From positions 62,001 through 126,000 of the forward strand of contig JAEWFD010000040.1 in the NCBI GenBank assembly GCA_023388995.1: a stretch of 64,000 nucleotides of DNA, given 5' to 3'. Positions 1 to 8,785 of the stretch are shown piece by piece. Position numbers and translations under genes: made by a program. Source of the stretch: Bacillota bacterium (GTDB lineage Bacteria; Bacillota_I; Bacilli_A; Erysipelotrichales; Erysipelotrichaceae). The notes under the pieces were generated by a model, which saw only the letters and a program-made list of their open reading frames with translations, did not search any database and had not been told where the DNA came from. How positions within the stretch are numbered: position 1 is the stretch's first letter; each line of letters begins with the position of its first letter.

Positions 1-168
1 ATCCAAGAACATCATTTAGAAGAAACAGTCACCGTTAAGGCTTCCTTTTGCATGGGAAACTGCATGCAGGGGATTCCTCTGGAAATTGACCAGCAGCGGT
101 TTCACCATATCCAACCCGATACTATCCAAGCGTTATTTGAACAGTATGTCCTGGGCGGGGAGGAATAA
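1..168 (+). CDS. Thioredoxin-like [2Fe-2S] ferredoxin / NuoE-type subunit, 3' end only
   Basis: The 5' end lies outside the window; 55 codons remain, ending in TAA at 166-168. The segment FCMGNCMQG carries the second half of the four-cysteine pattern of thioredoxin-like [2Fe-2S] ferredoxins (NuoE/HymA type), and the tail is the usual short C-terminal helix. Such proteins commonly sit beside [FeFe]-hydrogenase subunits, and the next gene, 2 bp downstream, is one. A role in electron transfer to or from that protein is inferred from context. Confidence 0.6.
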   Translation: MQEHHLEETVTVKASFCMGNCMQGIPLEIDQQRFHHIQPDTIQALFEQYVLGGEE

Positions 169-170
169 TC

Positions 171-1877
171 ATGAATATCTTGCAATTTGAAGAGACAATT
201 TGCCGCAACTGCCACAAATGCATTCGGCATTGCGGAGTGAAAGCAATTGAATACAAGGACAATCGAGCCAGCATCAAAGATTCTGATTGCATTTTATGCG
301 GGGAATGCGTACTCGTCTGCCCGACTCATGCGAAACGGATCAAGAATGATATCATCTATGCGAAATCGCTCATTGAACGCAATGATCATGTGGTAGTTTC
401 CTTGGCTCCGAGCTATCGTGCTTATTTTTCTGTTTCTTTTCCGGTAATCAGCAGAGCTTTAAAATCTTTGGGGTTTGACAAAGTAGAGGAAACAGTCATT
501 GGTGCAGGAGTCGTAAATGAAGCTTATGCTGCATACATTGAGGCCAATCCGCAAAAGCATTACATTACTACCTCTTGTTATTCGACGGTGCTTCTTGTGG
601 AACGGTATTTTCCCCAGCTGCGGGAGTATTTGCTGCCGGTGGATTCACCGCTGATGGCGCATGCCAAGATGATGAAGAAAGCAATGCCCCATACAAAAGT
701 AGTATTTGTAGGTCCATGCATTTCTAAAAAAGCAGAAGCGGAAGAAATATTGAATCAAGGGGTAATTGATGCGGTACTGACGTTTGCTGATATTGAGGAA
801 TGGATGCAGGAAATTGGTGTCGAGGTGAAAGAAGCAGATCCAAATGCCGTGGGTATTTCAGAGGCTCAGCTGCGGCAATATCCGCAGCCTGGCGGAATAA
901 TACAGACAATGCCGGCAACTTTGGATGCCTGCCATCCGATTTCCGTTGCGGGACTGCAGGATTGCATGGATGTGTTTCAAGCATTGGTGGATGATCCTTT
1001 GCTTCCATCTTACTTTATAGAGGCCAATATCTGCCGTCATTCGTGTTACAGCGGACCTATTCTAAGACAGGCTGGCAAGCAGGCAGTCTTTATGTCACAT
1101 CAAAAGAAAAACTGGCAGGAAGTACAAGATACCCAAGTGGCAGCTTCCTATCAGTATAAAGAAGATGTGAACTTGCATCGTTTGTTTCTGGGGAAAGCCA
1201 AAGAAACAGTAAGCTATCCGGAAGAAGAGATTTTGGCGATCTTGCATAAGACGGGCAAATATACCATAGAAGATGAATTGAATTGCGGCGCTTGCGGCTA
1301 TGAAACATGCCGGGAAAAGGCATATGCGGTTTTAGAGAAAAAGGCCGATATCAATATGTGCCTGCCTTTTTTCAAGAAGCAGGCGGAGTCTTTTTCCAAT
1401 ATGATTATTGACAAGTCACCAAATGCGATTTTTGTTTTAAAAGAAGATTTTACAGTGCTGGATCTGAATCCGAGTGCTGAGTTATTGTTCGGGATGCCGC
1501 GCAAGCAAACAGTAAATACCGTGTTGACGATGTTTTTGCGGGAAGATTGCTTTGAGGAAAGCAAACGGCTCAATACCACCATTCGCAAGAAATTATTTTT
1601 TCCGGAGATTGACCGCATTTGTTTTGTCAGTGCTACCTATATCGCGGAACATCGCTATTATCTGGCGATTATTCAGGATATTTCCAAGATGGAAGCAACC
1701 AGGCAGGCATTTGTCGAGATGCGGGAACAAACCTTGGATGCGACGACGCAGGTCATTGAAAAGCAAATGCGCGTGGCGCAGGAAATTGCCAGTTTACTGG
1801 GAGAAACCACGGCGCAGACAAAGGTTACTTTAATGAAATTAAAACGGCTGCTGACGGAAGAAGAGGACAAGTTATGA
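171..1877 (+). CDS. PAS-containing [FeFe]-hydrogenase-like sensor protein
   Basis: 568 aa, preceded by GGAGG. N-terminal two-cluster ferredoxin domain (residues ~10-60, CRNCHKCIRHC and CILCGECVLVC), then a [FeFe]-hydrogenase large-subunit domain (~75-370). H-cluster-type motifs are present in altered form: TTSCYS, GPCISKKAE and CRHSCYSG. A CGACGYETC [4Fe-4S] motif follows near 380-410, then a PAS domain (~410-515) and a short coiled tail. This architecture is known from putative sensory (HydS/group C, or hfs-type) hydrogenases encoded beside a SpoIIE phosphatase, as here. In catalytic enzymes the first motif has two adjacent cysteines; only one is present, which fits a sensor rather than a bulk H2 producer (inference). 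Its stop overlaps the start of the phosphatase gene. Confidence 0.85.
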   Translation: MNILQFEETICRNCHKCIRHCGVKAIEYKDNRASIKDSDCILCGECVLVCPTHAKRIKNDIIYAKSLIERNDHVVVSLAPSYRAYFSVSFPVISRALKSLGFDKVEETVIGAGVVNEAYAAYIEANPQKHYITTSCYSTVLLVERYFPQLREYLLPVDSPLMAHAKMMKKAMPHTKVVFVGPCISKKAEAEEILNQGVIDAVLTFADIEEWMQEIGVEVKEADPNAVGISEAQLRQYPQPGGIIQTMPATLDACHPISVAGLQDCMDVFQALVDDPLLPSYFIEANICRHSCYSGPILRQAGKQAVFMSHQKKNWQEVQDTQVAASYQYKEDVNLHRLFLGKAKETVSYPEEEILAILHKTGKYTIEDELNCGACGYETCREKAYAVLEKKADINMCLPFFKKQAESFSNMIIDKSPNAIFVLKEDFTVLDLNPSAELLFGMPRKQTVNTVLTMFLREDCFEESKRLNTTIRKKLFFPEIDRICFVSATYIAEHRYYLAIIQDISKMEATRQAFVEMREQTLDATTQVIEKQMRVAQEIASLLGETTAQTKVTLMKLKRLLTEEEDKL

Positions 1878-3046
1878 ACCTGTTTTTGGATGTGGTCAGC
1901 GATTCGCTGTTGAAGCATGACGAGGAACTGTGCGGCGATAAAGTAGAAATTGTGCGTAGTGAGGATTCCTATATTGTTGTTTTGGCAGATGGTCTGGGCA
2001 GCGGCGTGAAGGCGAATATTCTTGCTACGTTGACGGCGAAAATTATTGCGACGATGCTTTCCCAAGGAGCTACGTTGGATGATGCAGTATCGACGATTAC
2101 GGCCACGCTGCCGGTATGCCAGGAACGCAATGTTGCTTATTCTACTTTTACTTTGGTCCATGTGGCAAAGGATGGCCATACGGTTCTGGCAGAGTTTGAT
2201 AATCCGTTGTGCGTGCTTTACCGGGATCAAAAGCCATATCCGCTGACGCGAGATCAAGTTACCATCAGTGACAAGGTGGTATATCTGTCGTCCTTTGAAG
2301 CGCAGGAGCAAGATTTGCTGGTGCTGTTCAGTGATGGCGTTGTTCATGCAGGAGTGGGGAAGCTGCTGGACTTGGGATGGATGTATGAGAATGTGGTCAC
2401 TTTCATTACGGACTATATGAAACGGACAACCAATATCCGCAAGGTGCTGCGCGGTATTTTGGAGAGTGTGCAGGCATTCTACCTCAATGAGCCGGGGGAT
2501 GACAGCACCGTGTGCGTGATGCAGTTTAAGCGTAATGTTATGGCAACTGTTATGGTAGGCCCGCCAAGCAGGAAGGAACTGGATCATGCTGTGGTAGAAG
2601 AATTCCTGCAAACGGGCGGCTACCGTGTTGTCTGCGGTGGTACGACGTCGCAAATTGTGGCAGCTTATTTGCAGGAAGAAGTGATTGTAGAGCCTGATTA
2701 TGAATCGCCGAGTTTGCCGCCGACAGCCAAGCTAAAACATATTGACCTTGTGACAGAGGGAGTGCTGACGCTTGGAAAAGCAGCAGCGATATTAGGGGAA
2801 CTCAATCAGGAGATGCCCGGGAAGCTGGTGAGCATTGATCTGCCGAAGCAGGATGGTGCTCATCGGCTGGTGCGGATGTGGGTGGATGACTGTACAGAAA
2901 TCAAATTTATGGTGGGGAGGGCAATTAATCCGGCTCATCAAAATGCCGATTTGCCGATCTCCTTAAATTTAAAGCTGCAGCTGGTCAAAGAATGTGCAAT
3001 GCATCTGCAAGCAATGGGCAAGAAGGTTTCGATTCAGTATTACTAG
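1874..3046 (+). CDS. SpoIIE/PP2C-type serine phosphatase, hydrogenase-sensor partner
   Basis: 390 aa, ATGA overlap with the upstream sensor gene, so translational coupling is likely. Residues ~1-220 form a SpoIIE/PP2C phosphatase domain with the metal-site motifs intact: ADGLGSG, FSDGV and the terminal GDDST. Residues ~225-390 are a second domain starting at VGPPS that is shared with the degenerate paralog immediately downstream. The domain may dephosphorylate a partner in response to the hydrogenase/PAS sensor; this is inferred from gene order and from the known pairing of PAS-hydrogenases with such phosphatases. No kinase or anti-sigma partner is visible in the window. Confidence 0.85.
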   Translation: MNLFLDVVSDSLLKHDEELCGDKVEIVRSEDSYIVVLADGLGSGVKANILATLTAKIIATMLSQGATLDDAVSTITATLPVCQERNVAYSTFTLVHVAKDGHTVLAEFDNPLCVLYRDQKPYPLTRDQVTISDKVVYLSSFEAQEQDLLVLFSDGVVHAGVGKLLDLGWMYENVVTFITDYMKRTTNIRKVLRGILESVQAFYLNEPGDDSTVCVMQFKRNVMATVMVGPPSRKELDHAVVEEFLQTGGYRVVCGGTTSQIVAAYLQEEVIVEPDYESPSLPPTAKLKHIDLVTEGVLTLGKAAAILGELNQEMPGKLVSIDLPKQDGAHRLVRMWVDDCTEIKFMVGRAINPAHQNADLPISLNLKLQLVKECAMHLQAMGKKVSIQYY

Positions 3047-3059
3047 GGAGGTGTGCGAG

Positions 3060-3689
3060 TTGCTTCATATTGATCTGGTCTATGATGCGCTGAACCGGCA
3101 TGGTGCGCAAATTTCCAAACAGCAGATTTGCTGTGTCCGAAACGACCGCGATGTGTTCATTGTGTTTGCGGATGGCAAGCATCAGCAAGCAGACCGCATT
3201 GTTCAAGCCTGGGAGCAACAAGAACATTTGCTTTCGTCGTATGATCGTGCTTTGCAAGAAGTCAGAAAGCTGCAGTTTGCGGAAGAAGGGTTTGCGGCGG
3301 TGATCTGGTACAGCAATGTCAGCAGTGATATGCTGGTGGTGCAAGTGCATCAGCCGTGCTGTGTCTTGTATCGCCAATATGAGCGCTTTGGTGCCGCATT
3401 TGTGGAAGACGAGAGTATGCCTATCTGGTGGTATGGCTGGCAGGCAAGGCCGCAGGACATTGTGGCAATGTTTGTTCATCCGGTGGTTTACCGGCAGATC
3501 GGCTTGCATCTGTCATTTGGCTGGCTGCGGGCATTTGGAAAAGATTCGAAGCTGCGGCAGCAGGACCAATTTGCCTGCAGCCGGATGCTTCTGGCGGATG
3601 TGATGCATCGCCTGTCCAGCGTGTTTGCGACGTTGCAGATTTCGCAGGACAATACTTTGGTTGCAATTGTCCAGTGTCTGGCTGGATGA
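3060..3689 (+). CDS. Degenerate SpoIIE/PP2C paralog, N-terminal half (pseudophosphatase)
   Basis: 209 aa from TTG at 3060, chosen because GGGAGG lies 9-14 bp upstream. It aligns along its length with the N-terminal domain of the preceding 390-aa phosphatase (shared landmarks CCVLYRQ / LCVLYRD and QDNT / DDST). The metal-binding positions are lost: ADGLGSG reads ADGKHQQ, FSDGV reads FVHPV, and the final DD reads QD. It is therefore unlikely to be an active phosphatase. It stops in TGA exactly where the paralog continues into its second domain; that domain resumes in another frame from an overlapping ATG. It is either a split gene pair or an early pseudogene. Confidence 0.65.
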   Translation: MLHIDLVYDALNRHGAQISKQQICCVRNDRDVFIVFADGKHQQADRIVQAWEQQEHLLSSYDRALQEVRKLQFAEEGFAAVIWYSNVSSDMLVVQVHQPCCVLYRQYERFGAAFVEDESMPIWWYGWQARPQDIVAMFVHPVVYRQIGLHLSFGWLRAFGKDSKLRQQDQFACSRMLLADVMHRLSSVFATLQISQDNTLVAIVQCLAG

Positions 3690-4168
3690 CCGGTCCGCCT
3701 AGCCAGATAGAATTGGATGAACTGGTTGTCCAAAAGTTTATGGCTGAAAAAGGGGTCAAAATCATCAGCGGTTCAACGACAGCAGAGATTGCCGGCCGCA
3801 TCTTGCAACGCAAAGTCGTTGCTTTTCCCAAGCAGGCGAAAAGTGATATCCCGCCGATCAGCTATATGGAAGGCATGGATTTGGTAAGTGAAGGAGCAAT
3901 AACTATTCACAAAGTAGCGTCGTTGCTGGCCTTGTTGCAAGGGATGCACTCCTTGCTGCTGATGGAACAGGAGCAGCAGTTGCATGATGGTGCCTTCTTG
4001 CTGACTCGATTGCTTTGTGCAAAGGGGACAAAGATTCAACTGCTGGTGGGACTGGCACGGAATCCGGACCATAGCGAACTGCTGTATCAGCAAAAATTGG
4101 CTGACATTGCCGAGTGTGCAAAGATCTTGGCTGATATGGGAAAGGAAGTCACAATCATGTATTTTTAG
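3686..4168 (+). CDS. Degenerate SpoIIE paralog, C-terminal domain as separate ORF
   Basis: 160 aa. It starts MTGPPSQIEL at an ATG that overlaps the TGA of the preceding ORF (ATGA, 3686-3689). The product matches the second domain of the 390-aa phosphatase from VGPPS onward (SGSTTAEIAGRIL / GGTTSQIVAAYL; LVGLARNP / MVGRAINP; the same C-terminal MGKEVTIMYF / MGKKVSIQYY). In the intact paralog the two domains are one polypeptide. The precise stop-start overlap would allow coupled translation of two separate domains; a one-base frameshift would give the same picture. The same frame stays open further upstream, to about 3428, but the upstream part is out of register with the homologous domain. Confidence 0.6.
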   Translation: MTGPPSQIELDELVVQKFMAEKGVKIISGSTTAEIAGRILQRKVVAFPKQAKSDIPPISYMEGMDLVSEGAITIHKVASLLALLQGMHSLLLMEQEQQLHDGAFLLTRLLCAKGTKIQLLVGLARNPDHSELLYQQKLADIAECAKILADMGKEVTIMYF

Positions 4169-4169
4169 A

Positions 4170-4195
4170 AGACCCGCGGGGTCTCCTTTTTGTTT
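4170..4195 (+). terminator. Rho-independent terminator of the hydrogenase-sensor operon
   Basis: AGACCC-GCG-GGGTCT stem (6 bp) followed by CCTTTTTG, directly after the stop codon of the last ORF. Confidence 0.7.
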
Positions 4196-4236
4196 AGGAT
4201 GGGATATTTTGCCAAAACTATTTCATGGTGAACTAT

Positions 4237-5646
4237 ATGAAACAGATACAACAAGATATTAAGCAAAACTTAGCATGGATCAAGGAAGTATTTGAAAATA
4301 ATGCAACGGTAAATTATCGGGAAATCCAAGATGAACGCCAGCAGCTTTATGCTGCTTTGGTTTGCTTGGACGGACTAGTCAGCACGCAGATTATTCATGA
4401 CTCCGTCTTGCCGCCGCTCCAAAAATGGGGGCGTACAGCGACCATGGATCAACTGAAAACACATTTATTGCAGGCACTCGAGCAAACAGCTGTAACGACC
4501 TATGAAGAAGCGATTTATGCAGTGCTGGCAGGAGATACAATTTTGTTGCTGGATGGATCCAGTGAGATTTTGGTGATTGACACCAAAGGTTTCAGCAGCC
4601 GCAGCATCACCGAACCTGAAGGGGAACAAGTGCTGCGAGGCCCGAAGGAAGGGTTCACGGAAGTGCTGATGAACAACCTGACGCTAATTCGGCGCCGTTT
4701 GCAAAATCCTAATTTGAAAATGGAAATTACGTTTTTGCGGACTTCAGCAAGAACGTTGATTTGCATCTGTTATATCAAGGGCATTGCCAAGCCAAGTTTG
4801 GTCGAACTGGTGCAGTCCAAACTGCATGGCTTGCTCATCGAGGAGTGCTATGATGTAAATGCGATTCAGGAGCGGATCAAAGATTCCCCGCTTTCCTTTT
4901 TCAAAACAATGGGGTTAAGTGAACGGGTGGATAATGTAGTATCCAAGCTGTGTGAAGGCCGGGTAGCCATTGTAGTGGACGGCTCGCCGGGCGTATTAAC
5001 GGCGCCGTATGTATTTATGGAAAATTTTCACGCACCGGATGATTATTACCTGAATTTCTACTATGCGTCCTTGTCCCGCATTTTGCGGTTTATTGGTTTT
5101 TTGGTAGCAATTCTGCTTCCGGCATGTTATCTGGCTGTTATCACGTTTCATAAAGAAATGCTGCCTTTTTCTTTGCTGCTAAGTGTGATCAAAGCACGCA
5201 GCGGAATTCCGTTTCCTTCCATTGTGGAAGCTGTAATTTTGATTTTATGTCTGGAACTGGTGCAGGAAGCAACGATCCGGGGACCTAAGCAGCTTGCAGC
5301 TCCGCTGGGACTGGTAGCGGCCATTGTCTTTGGCGATGCTGCTATCAATGCGAAATTGATCAGCGCAACAATGCTGATCGTGATTGCTTTCTCTGCATTA
5401 TCCGCAATCATGAACCCGCGCTTTCGTTCTTCGATCTTAATGCTGCGTTTTTCCTTCTTATTTGCGGCTGTCTTTCTTGGCTTTTTCGGCATCTTCTTTT
5501 TGGCACTTCTTGTTCTTGCCCACTTATTTGCTCTCACCTCCTTTCAGGTTCCCTATATGTCCAGCATTCCAAGCTTAAAAGGTCTGGACAATTTGCTGCG
5601 TGTACCAGCCTTTATTTATCAGAGGAAGCCTCATGCATCGAAATAA
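4237..5646 (+). CDS. Spore germination protein, GerA family (GerAA-type subunit)
   Basis: 469 aa from ATG 4237 (GGTG just upstream); an in-frame ATG at 4225 would add four residues. It has a large soluble N-terminal domain (~1-270) and a C-terminal block of membrane segments (~275-460). Family signatures include YDVNAIQERIKDSPLSFF, the PGVLTAPYVF segment and a PSIVEAVILILCLELVQEA membrane stretch. GerA-family A subunits form the germinant-receptor channel in the spore inner membrane together with B and C subunits, both encoded directly downstream in the order A-C-B. Length is normal for the family. Confidence 0.93.
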   Translation: MKQIQQDIKQNLAWIKEVFENNATVNYREIQDERQQLYAALVCLDGLVSTQIIHDSVLPPLQKWGRTATMDQLKTHLLQALEQTAVTTYEEAIYAVLAGDTILLLDGSSEILVIDTKGFSSRSITEPEGEQVLRGPKEGFTEVLMNNLTLIRRRLQNPNLKMEITFLRTSARTLICICYIKGIAKPSLVELVQSKLHGLLIEECYDVNAIQERIKDSPLSFFKTMGLSERVDNVVSKLCEGRVAIVVDGSPGVLTAPYVFMENFHAPDDYYLNFYYASLSRILRFIGFLVAILLPACYLAVITFHKEMLPFSLLLSVIKARSGIPFPSIVEAVILILCLELVQEATIRGPKQLAAPLGLVAAIVFGDAAINAKLISATMLIVIAFSALSAIMNPRFRSSILMLRFSFLFAAVFLGFFGIFFLALLVLAHLFALTSFQVPYMSSIPSLKGLDNLLRVPAFIYQRKPHASK

Positions 5647-6643
5647 ACGCTGGATCAAAGTACTGCTTTTTGCAGCACTCCTCAGCCTTGGTGGCTGCTT
5701 TGATTATCATGAGGTGGAAGATGTGTCCGTGGTGAGCGGCATTGGTGTGGAACTTGTCGAAGAGGAATTGGTAGTGCATTTGGAGCTTTTGGCAAAAGGA
5801 CGGATTCCAAGCGAAGGAGAAGGGATCAAAACAATTACCACGAAAGGGAAAACATTCAAGGATGCTATTCATAATGTCGTCCTGCAAAGCGGCAAGACAC
5901 CATATTTCGGACATACGCAGGTGCTGATTGTGGATGAAAGTGCAACAGCACTGCTTGTGAATGTTTTAGAGGATTTAATGGTTCAAAAAGAGCTGCGCTT
6001 TGATATGCAGATCGTAGTTGCGTATAACGCATTGAAGCCATTGTTTGAGAAGCAGGAAGTGCTGCGGGCCTTTGACTTGCTGGAGCTGGTGCAAACCAAC
6101 CGGAGATGGGGTACGTCTGTTACGATGTCCTTGCTGGATTATCAGATTGCCAAGAAAAACGCTTTGGTGCTGCCGATGCTGACAATGGTCGAGGAAGAAC
6201 CAACCCTGAAAGAAGGAGCACTTTATCTGCATCAGGATCAAATGCAGGTTCTGGATGGGACGACCATTACGTCATACTTAATTCTGACCGGCTTGTTTGA
6301 ACATGCGTGGTACGAGGTTGTGCTGGATGAAGACACTACCATCTGGGGTGAACTGCAGCGGCTGAAACCGCAGTTTATTTTGGAAGATGAACGCATTCTG
6401 GTCAAAGGAACGTTTCTGGTGAATGAATTGGATCAGCAAGTTGCCCAGCTTGCGCAAGCACAGCTTGAAGAGCAATTGCGCCAATTCCTAACGGATAATC
6501 AAGCGCTGCAAATTTTGGATGTTGCCCAAGCGTTTCAAAAAACAAAGTGGCTGGAAAAACCATTTGGGAAGCAGATTCCCGAAATAGAAGTGCAAATCAA
6601 ACTGGAGGCAATCAATCAGACAAGGAGGGGGAAAGATGCGTAA
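5633..6643 (+). CDS. Spore germination lipoprotein, GerAC-type
   Basis: 336 aa from ATG 5633, preceded by AGAGGAAG; it overlaps the end of the GerA gene by 14 bp. The N-terminal signal peptide ends in a lipobox LSLGGC followed by FDYHEVED, the typical start of Ger(x)C lipoproteins (GC(W)D..E(V/I)). The rest matches the family pattern: repeated alpha/beta domains, a variable centre and a C-terminal long helix. It is expected to be anchored on the outer face of the spore inner membrane with the A and B subunits. It overlaps the next gene by 8 bp. Confidence 0.9.
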   Translation: MHRNKRWIKVLLFAALLSLGGCFDYHEVEDVSVVSGIGVELVEEELVVHLELLAKGRIPSEGEGIKTITTKGKTFKDAIHNVVLQSGKTPYFGHTQVLIVDESATALLVNVLEDLMVQKELRFDMQIVVAYNALKPLFEKQEVLRAFDLLELVQTNRRWGTSVTMSLLDYQIAKKNALVLPMLTMVEEEPTLKEGALYLHQDQMQVLDGTTITSYLILTGLFEHAWYEVVLDEDTTIWGELQRLKPQFILEDERILVKGTFLVNELDQQVAQLAQAQLEEQLRQFLTDNQALQILDVAQAFQKTKWLEKPFGKQIPEIEVQIKLEAINQTRRGKDA

Positions 6644-7631
6644 GGCTGGTATCGTGGGGTGTGCAATGCTATATACACTTTCGATGTTTTTGATGTTGAA
6701 TCGCTATGAACCGCTGGGGAAGAATGCCATTTGGCTGCTGCCGTTGAGCGCTTTGGTATTCTTGCTGCTGGACTTGCTGATTCAGTTTCCCAAGAAAAAA
6801 ACATGGTTTGCCCGTTATGTCAATTGGCCGCTGGGAGCGAAGCTTGGCTGCATGGTGGTAATCGTTGGATTCGTGCTCACAAATCTGGTGATCGTAGCTC
6901 CGGCAAGTCCGCTGATGATTCGTTCTATGTCCTTGACCCATACACCGGCAATTGTGATCACACTTACAATGGGCCTTGTCATTTATCAGATTAGCTTAAT
7001 GAAGCAAGATCGTTTTGAAAGTTTCTGCGCGCTGTTAGGCTGGCTATTTCTGCTAGGTTTTCTCTTTCTTAGCGGCATTGGCTTGCAGATGCCTTCGCAT
7101 GCAGTCCTGCCATTTACGAGCTTGACGACCCTGCAAATCAGCCAAGGCATCTGGTTTTATCTGCTTGTTCTTTTCTTTCCGGTTGCGGTTATCAAGTCTT
7201 TGGCAGATACCAAAGACTATCATGCTATCCGCATCGGGGTGATAGCTGCTGTTTTTGTTTTTGCAATTGTTTATGCCGGACAAATTTATCTGCTGGGTGA
7301 AACGGTTGTTAAAGAGGTAACATATCCAACCATCACGGCCGCATCCATCCTCTCCTATGGCAATTTTTTGCAGCGGCTGGAACTGATCGCAATGTTCGGT
7401 GTTGCAACTGCCGATATTGTCAGGCAAACAGTGCTCATGCGTTTTTGCTACCGGTTGCTGCGCGTGCATTTCACGCAGCTGACAAGCAGAATTGCTCTTG
7501 CTTGTTTATTAATTCTTGTGATTGGCATGCAATTTTTCCTGATTCCTTCCTTTGCTGTATGGTATCCGCTGTGCATTGCATTCAGTATTGTATTTGGTAG
7601 CGCTTGTATCCTGCTTTGGATCTTTGCATAA
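6636..7631 (+). CDS. Spore germination permease-like protein, GerAB-type
   Basis: 331 aa, RBS GGAGGGGG just upstream and inside the lipoprotein gene. The protein is almost entirely hydrophobic with about 10 predicted membrane segments, as in GerB proteins of the APC superfamily; the region DTKDYHAIRIG and the later FGVATADIVRQTV resemble the family's conserved loops. GerB subunits carry the germinant-binding pocket. It is somewhat shorter than the usual ~365 aa. Last gene of the A-C-B operon; which amino acid or nucleoside is sensed cannot be read from sequence. Confidence 0.85.
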   Translation: MRKAGIVGCAMLYTLSMFLMLNRYEPLGKNAIWLLPLSALVFLLLDLLIQFPKKKTWFARYVNWPLGAKLGCMVVIVGFVLTNLVIVAPASPLMIRSMSLTHTPAIVITLTMGLVIYQISLMKQDRFESFCALLGWLFLLGFLFLSGIGLQMPSHAVLPFTSLTTLQISQGIWFYLLVLFFPVAVIKSLADTKDYHAIRIGVIAAVFVFAIVYAGQIYLLGETVVKEVTYPTITAASILSYGNFLQRLELIAMFGVATADIVRQTVLMRFCYRLLRVHFTQLTSRIALACLLILVIGMQFFLIPSFAVWYPLCIAFSIVFGSACILLWIFA

Positions 7632-7642
7632 TAAAAGCAACT

Positions 7643-7651
7643 TGCTATAAT
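7643..7651 (+). promoter_or_regulatory. Extended -10 promoter (TGCTATAAT)
   Basis: TGC followed by a perfect TATAAT between the GerAB stop and the next gene; 24 bp upstream of its start codon with GAAGGAG in between. Confidence 0.55.
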
Positions 7652-7674
7652 GAAAGCATCGAAGGAGAATACAG

Positions 7675-8700
7675 ATGCGTACATTATCAGAAATTAAAGC
7701 AGAAGCGAAAAAGCAAATGTCAATTTGCCGGATGTGCAAAGTATGCAATGGCGAAGCATGCAGAGGAGAAACACCGGGACCGGGAGGAAAAGGCTCAGGC
7801 TCCACATTTGTCCGCAACGTCAATAAATGGAAAGAGATTCAAATTCATCTGGATGCGATTCACGAAGATTATGAAGTGCAAACAGAAGTTTCCTTTTTTG
7901 GGAAAACCCTGCGGGCACCTATTTTCCCGGCACCAATTGGGGCAGTGACAATGAATTATGGTTCCGCCATGGATGAAGAAGAATATTGTAATTCCTTGGC
8001 AGCGGGATGCAAGGAAGCAGGGTTGCTGCCTTTTTTCGGCGATGGTGCTGCGGCCAAGGTTTTTGATGCTCCGGTAAAGGCGATGGAACAAGTACATGGG
8101 GCAGGAGTTTTCACAATTAAGCCATGGGCAGCCGAAGTTGCCAAGCAAAAAGTGGAGCGGGCACTGGCTGCCCATCCGGCAGCGATTGCCATGGATGTCG
8201 ATGCATCAGGCTTGGTTCATCTGAAACATACACCGACACCGATTACATTCAAAACAGCTGCTGATTTGCAGGAAATCAGATCATGGATACCTTGTCCGTT
8301 TATCATTAAGGGAATCATGACAGTTGAAGGAGCGCAAAAAGCTTTGGAAGCAGGTGCCGATGCAATTGTCATTTCCAATCATGGCGGACGCGTCCTGGAT
8401 GATGCGCTCAGCAGTGCTGAGGTGCTGGAAGAAATTGCTGGCTTTGTCAATAAACGAATGAAAATTTTTGTGGATGGCGGGATTCGCAGCGGGGCTGATG
8501 TATTCAAGGCATTGGCATTAGGTGCTGACGGAGTCCTGATCGGGCGGCCATTTTCCCACGCCGTCTTCGGCGGCGGAAGCGAAGGTGTACAAGTCTATGC
8601 CAGCCACATTATCGAGGAATTAAAAGAAGTCATGCGTCTGAGTGATTGCAGAGATATCGCTGCTATTTCACGGAATAAAGTGAAAACACTTGAAAAATAG
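7675..8700 (+). CDS. FMN-dependent alpha-hydroxy-acid dehydrogenase family protein
   Basis: 341 aa with GAAGGAG RBS. The FMN-binding TIM barrel of the lactate dehydrogenase/glycolate oxidase family is clear: FIIKGIMTVEGAQKALEAGA, the hallmark SNHGGRVLDDA, IFVDGGIRSGADVFKALALG and the phosphate-binding VLIGRPFSHAV. The conserved catalytic His lies in SNHGGR. An N-terminal cysteine-rich segment (CRMCKVCNGEAC, ~17-28) is typical of the Firmicute branch and could bind a metal or Fe-S centre (inference). The substrate is unknown; lactate or another 2-hydroxy acid, or an isopentenyl-diphosphate isomerase-like role, are possible. It has its own promoter. Confidence 0.85.
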   Translation: MRTLSEIKAEAKKQMSICRMCKVCNGEACRGETPGPGGKGSGSTFVRNVNKWKEIQIHLDAIHEDYEVQTEVSFFGKTLRAPIFPAPIGAVTMNYGSAMDEEEYCNSLAAGCKEAGLLPFFGDGAAAKVFDAPVKAMEQVHGAGVFTIKPWAAEVAKQKVERALAAHPAAIAMDVDASGLVHLKHTPTPITFKTAADLQEIRSWIPCPFIIKGIMTVEGAQKALEAGADAIVISNHGGRVLDDALSSAEVLEEIAGFVNKRMKIFVDGGIRSGADVFKALALGADGVLIGRPFSHAVFGGGSEGVQVYASHIIEELKEVMRLSDCRDIAAISRNKVKTLEK

Positions 8701-8730
8701 TGAGGGTATTTGAAAGTTTCGTGGTTCTTA

Positions 8731-8759
8731 TTTACATTTGATTCATTATCTAGTAAAAT
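8731..8759 (+). promoter_or_regulatory. Sigma-A-type promoter TTTACA-N17-TAAAAT
   Basis: TTTACA at 8731-8736 and TAAAAT at 8754-8759 with a 17-bp spacer, upstream of the small pyrophosphatase-like gene. Confidence 0.55.
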
Positions 8760-8785
8760 AACCTAAGGTAGGTAGGAGACATGGT

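Noticed and set aside
1673..2653. 326-aa open frame antisense to the phosphatase gene
   Set aside because: Lies fully opposite a well-supported coding sequence with intact motifs, has low-complexity His/Gln/Arg composition and no ribosome site; a shadow of codon bias.
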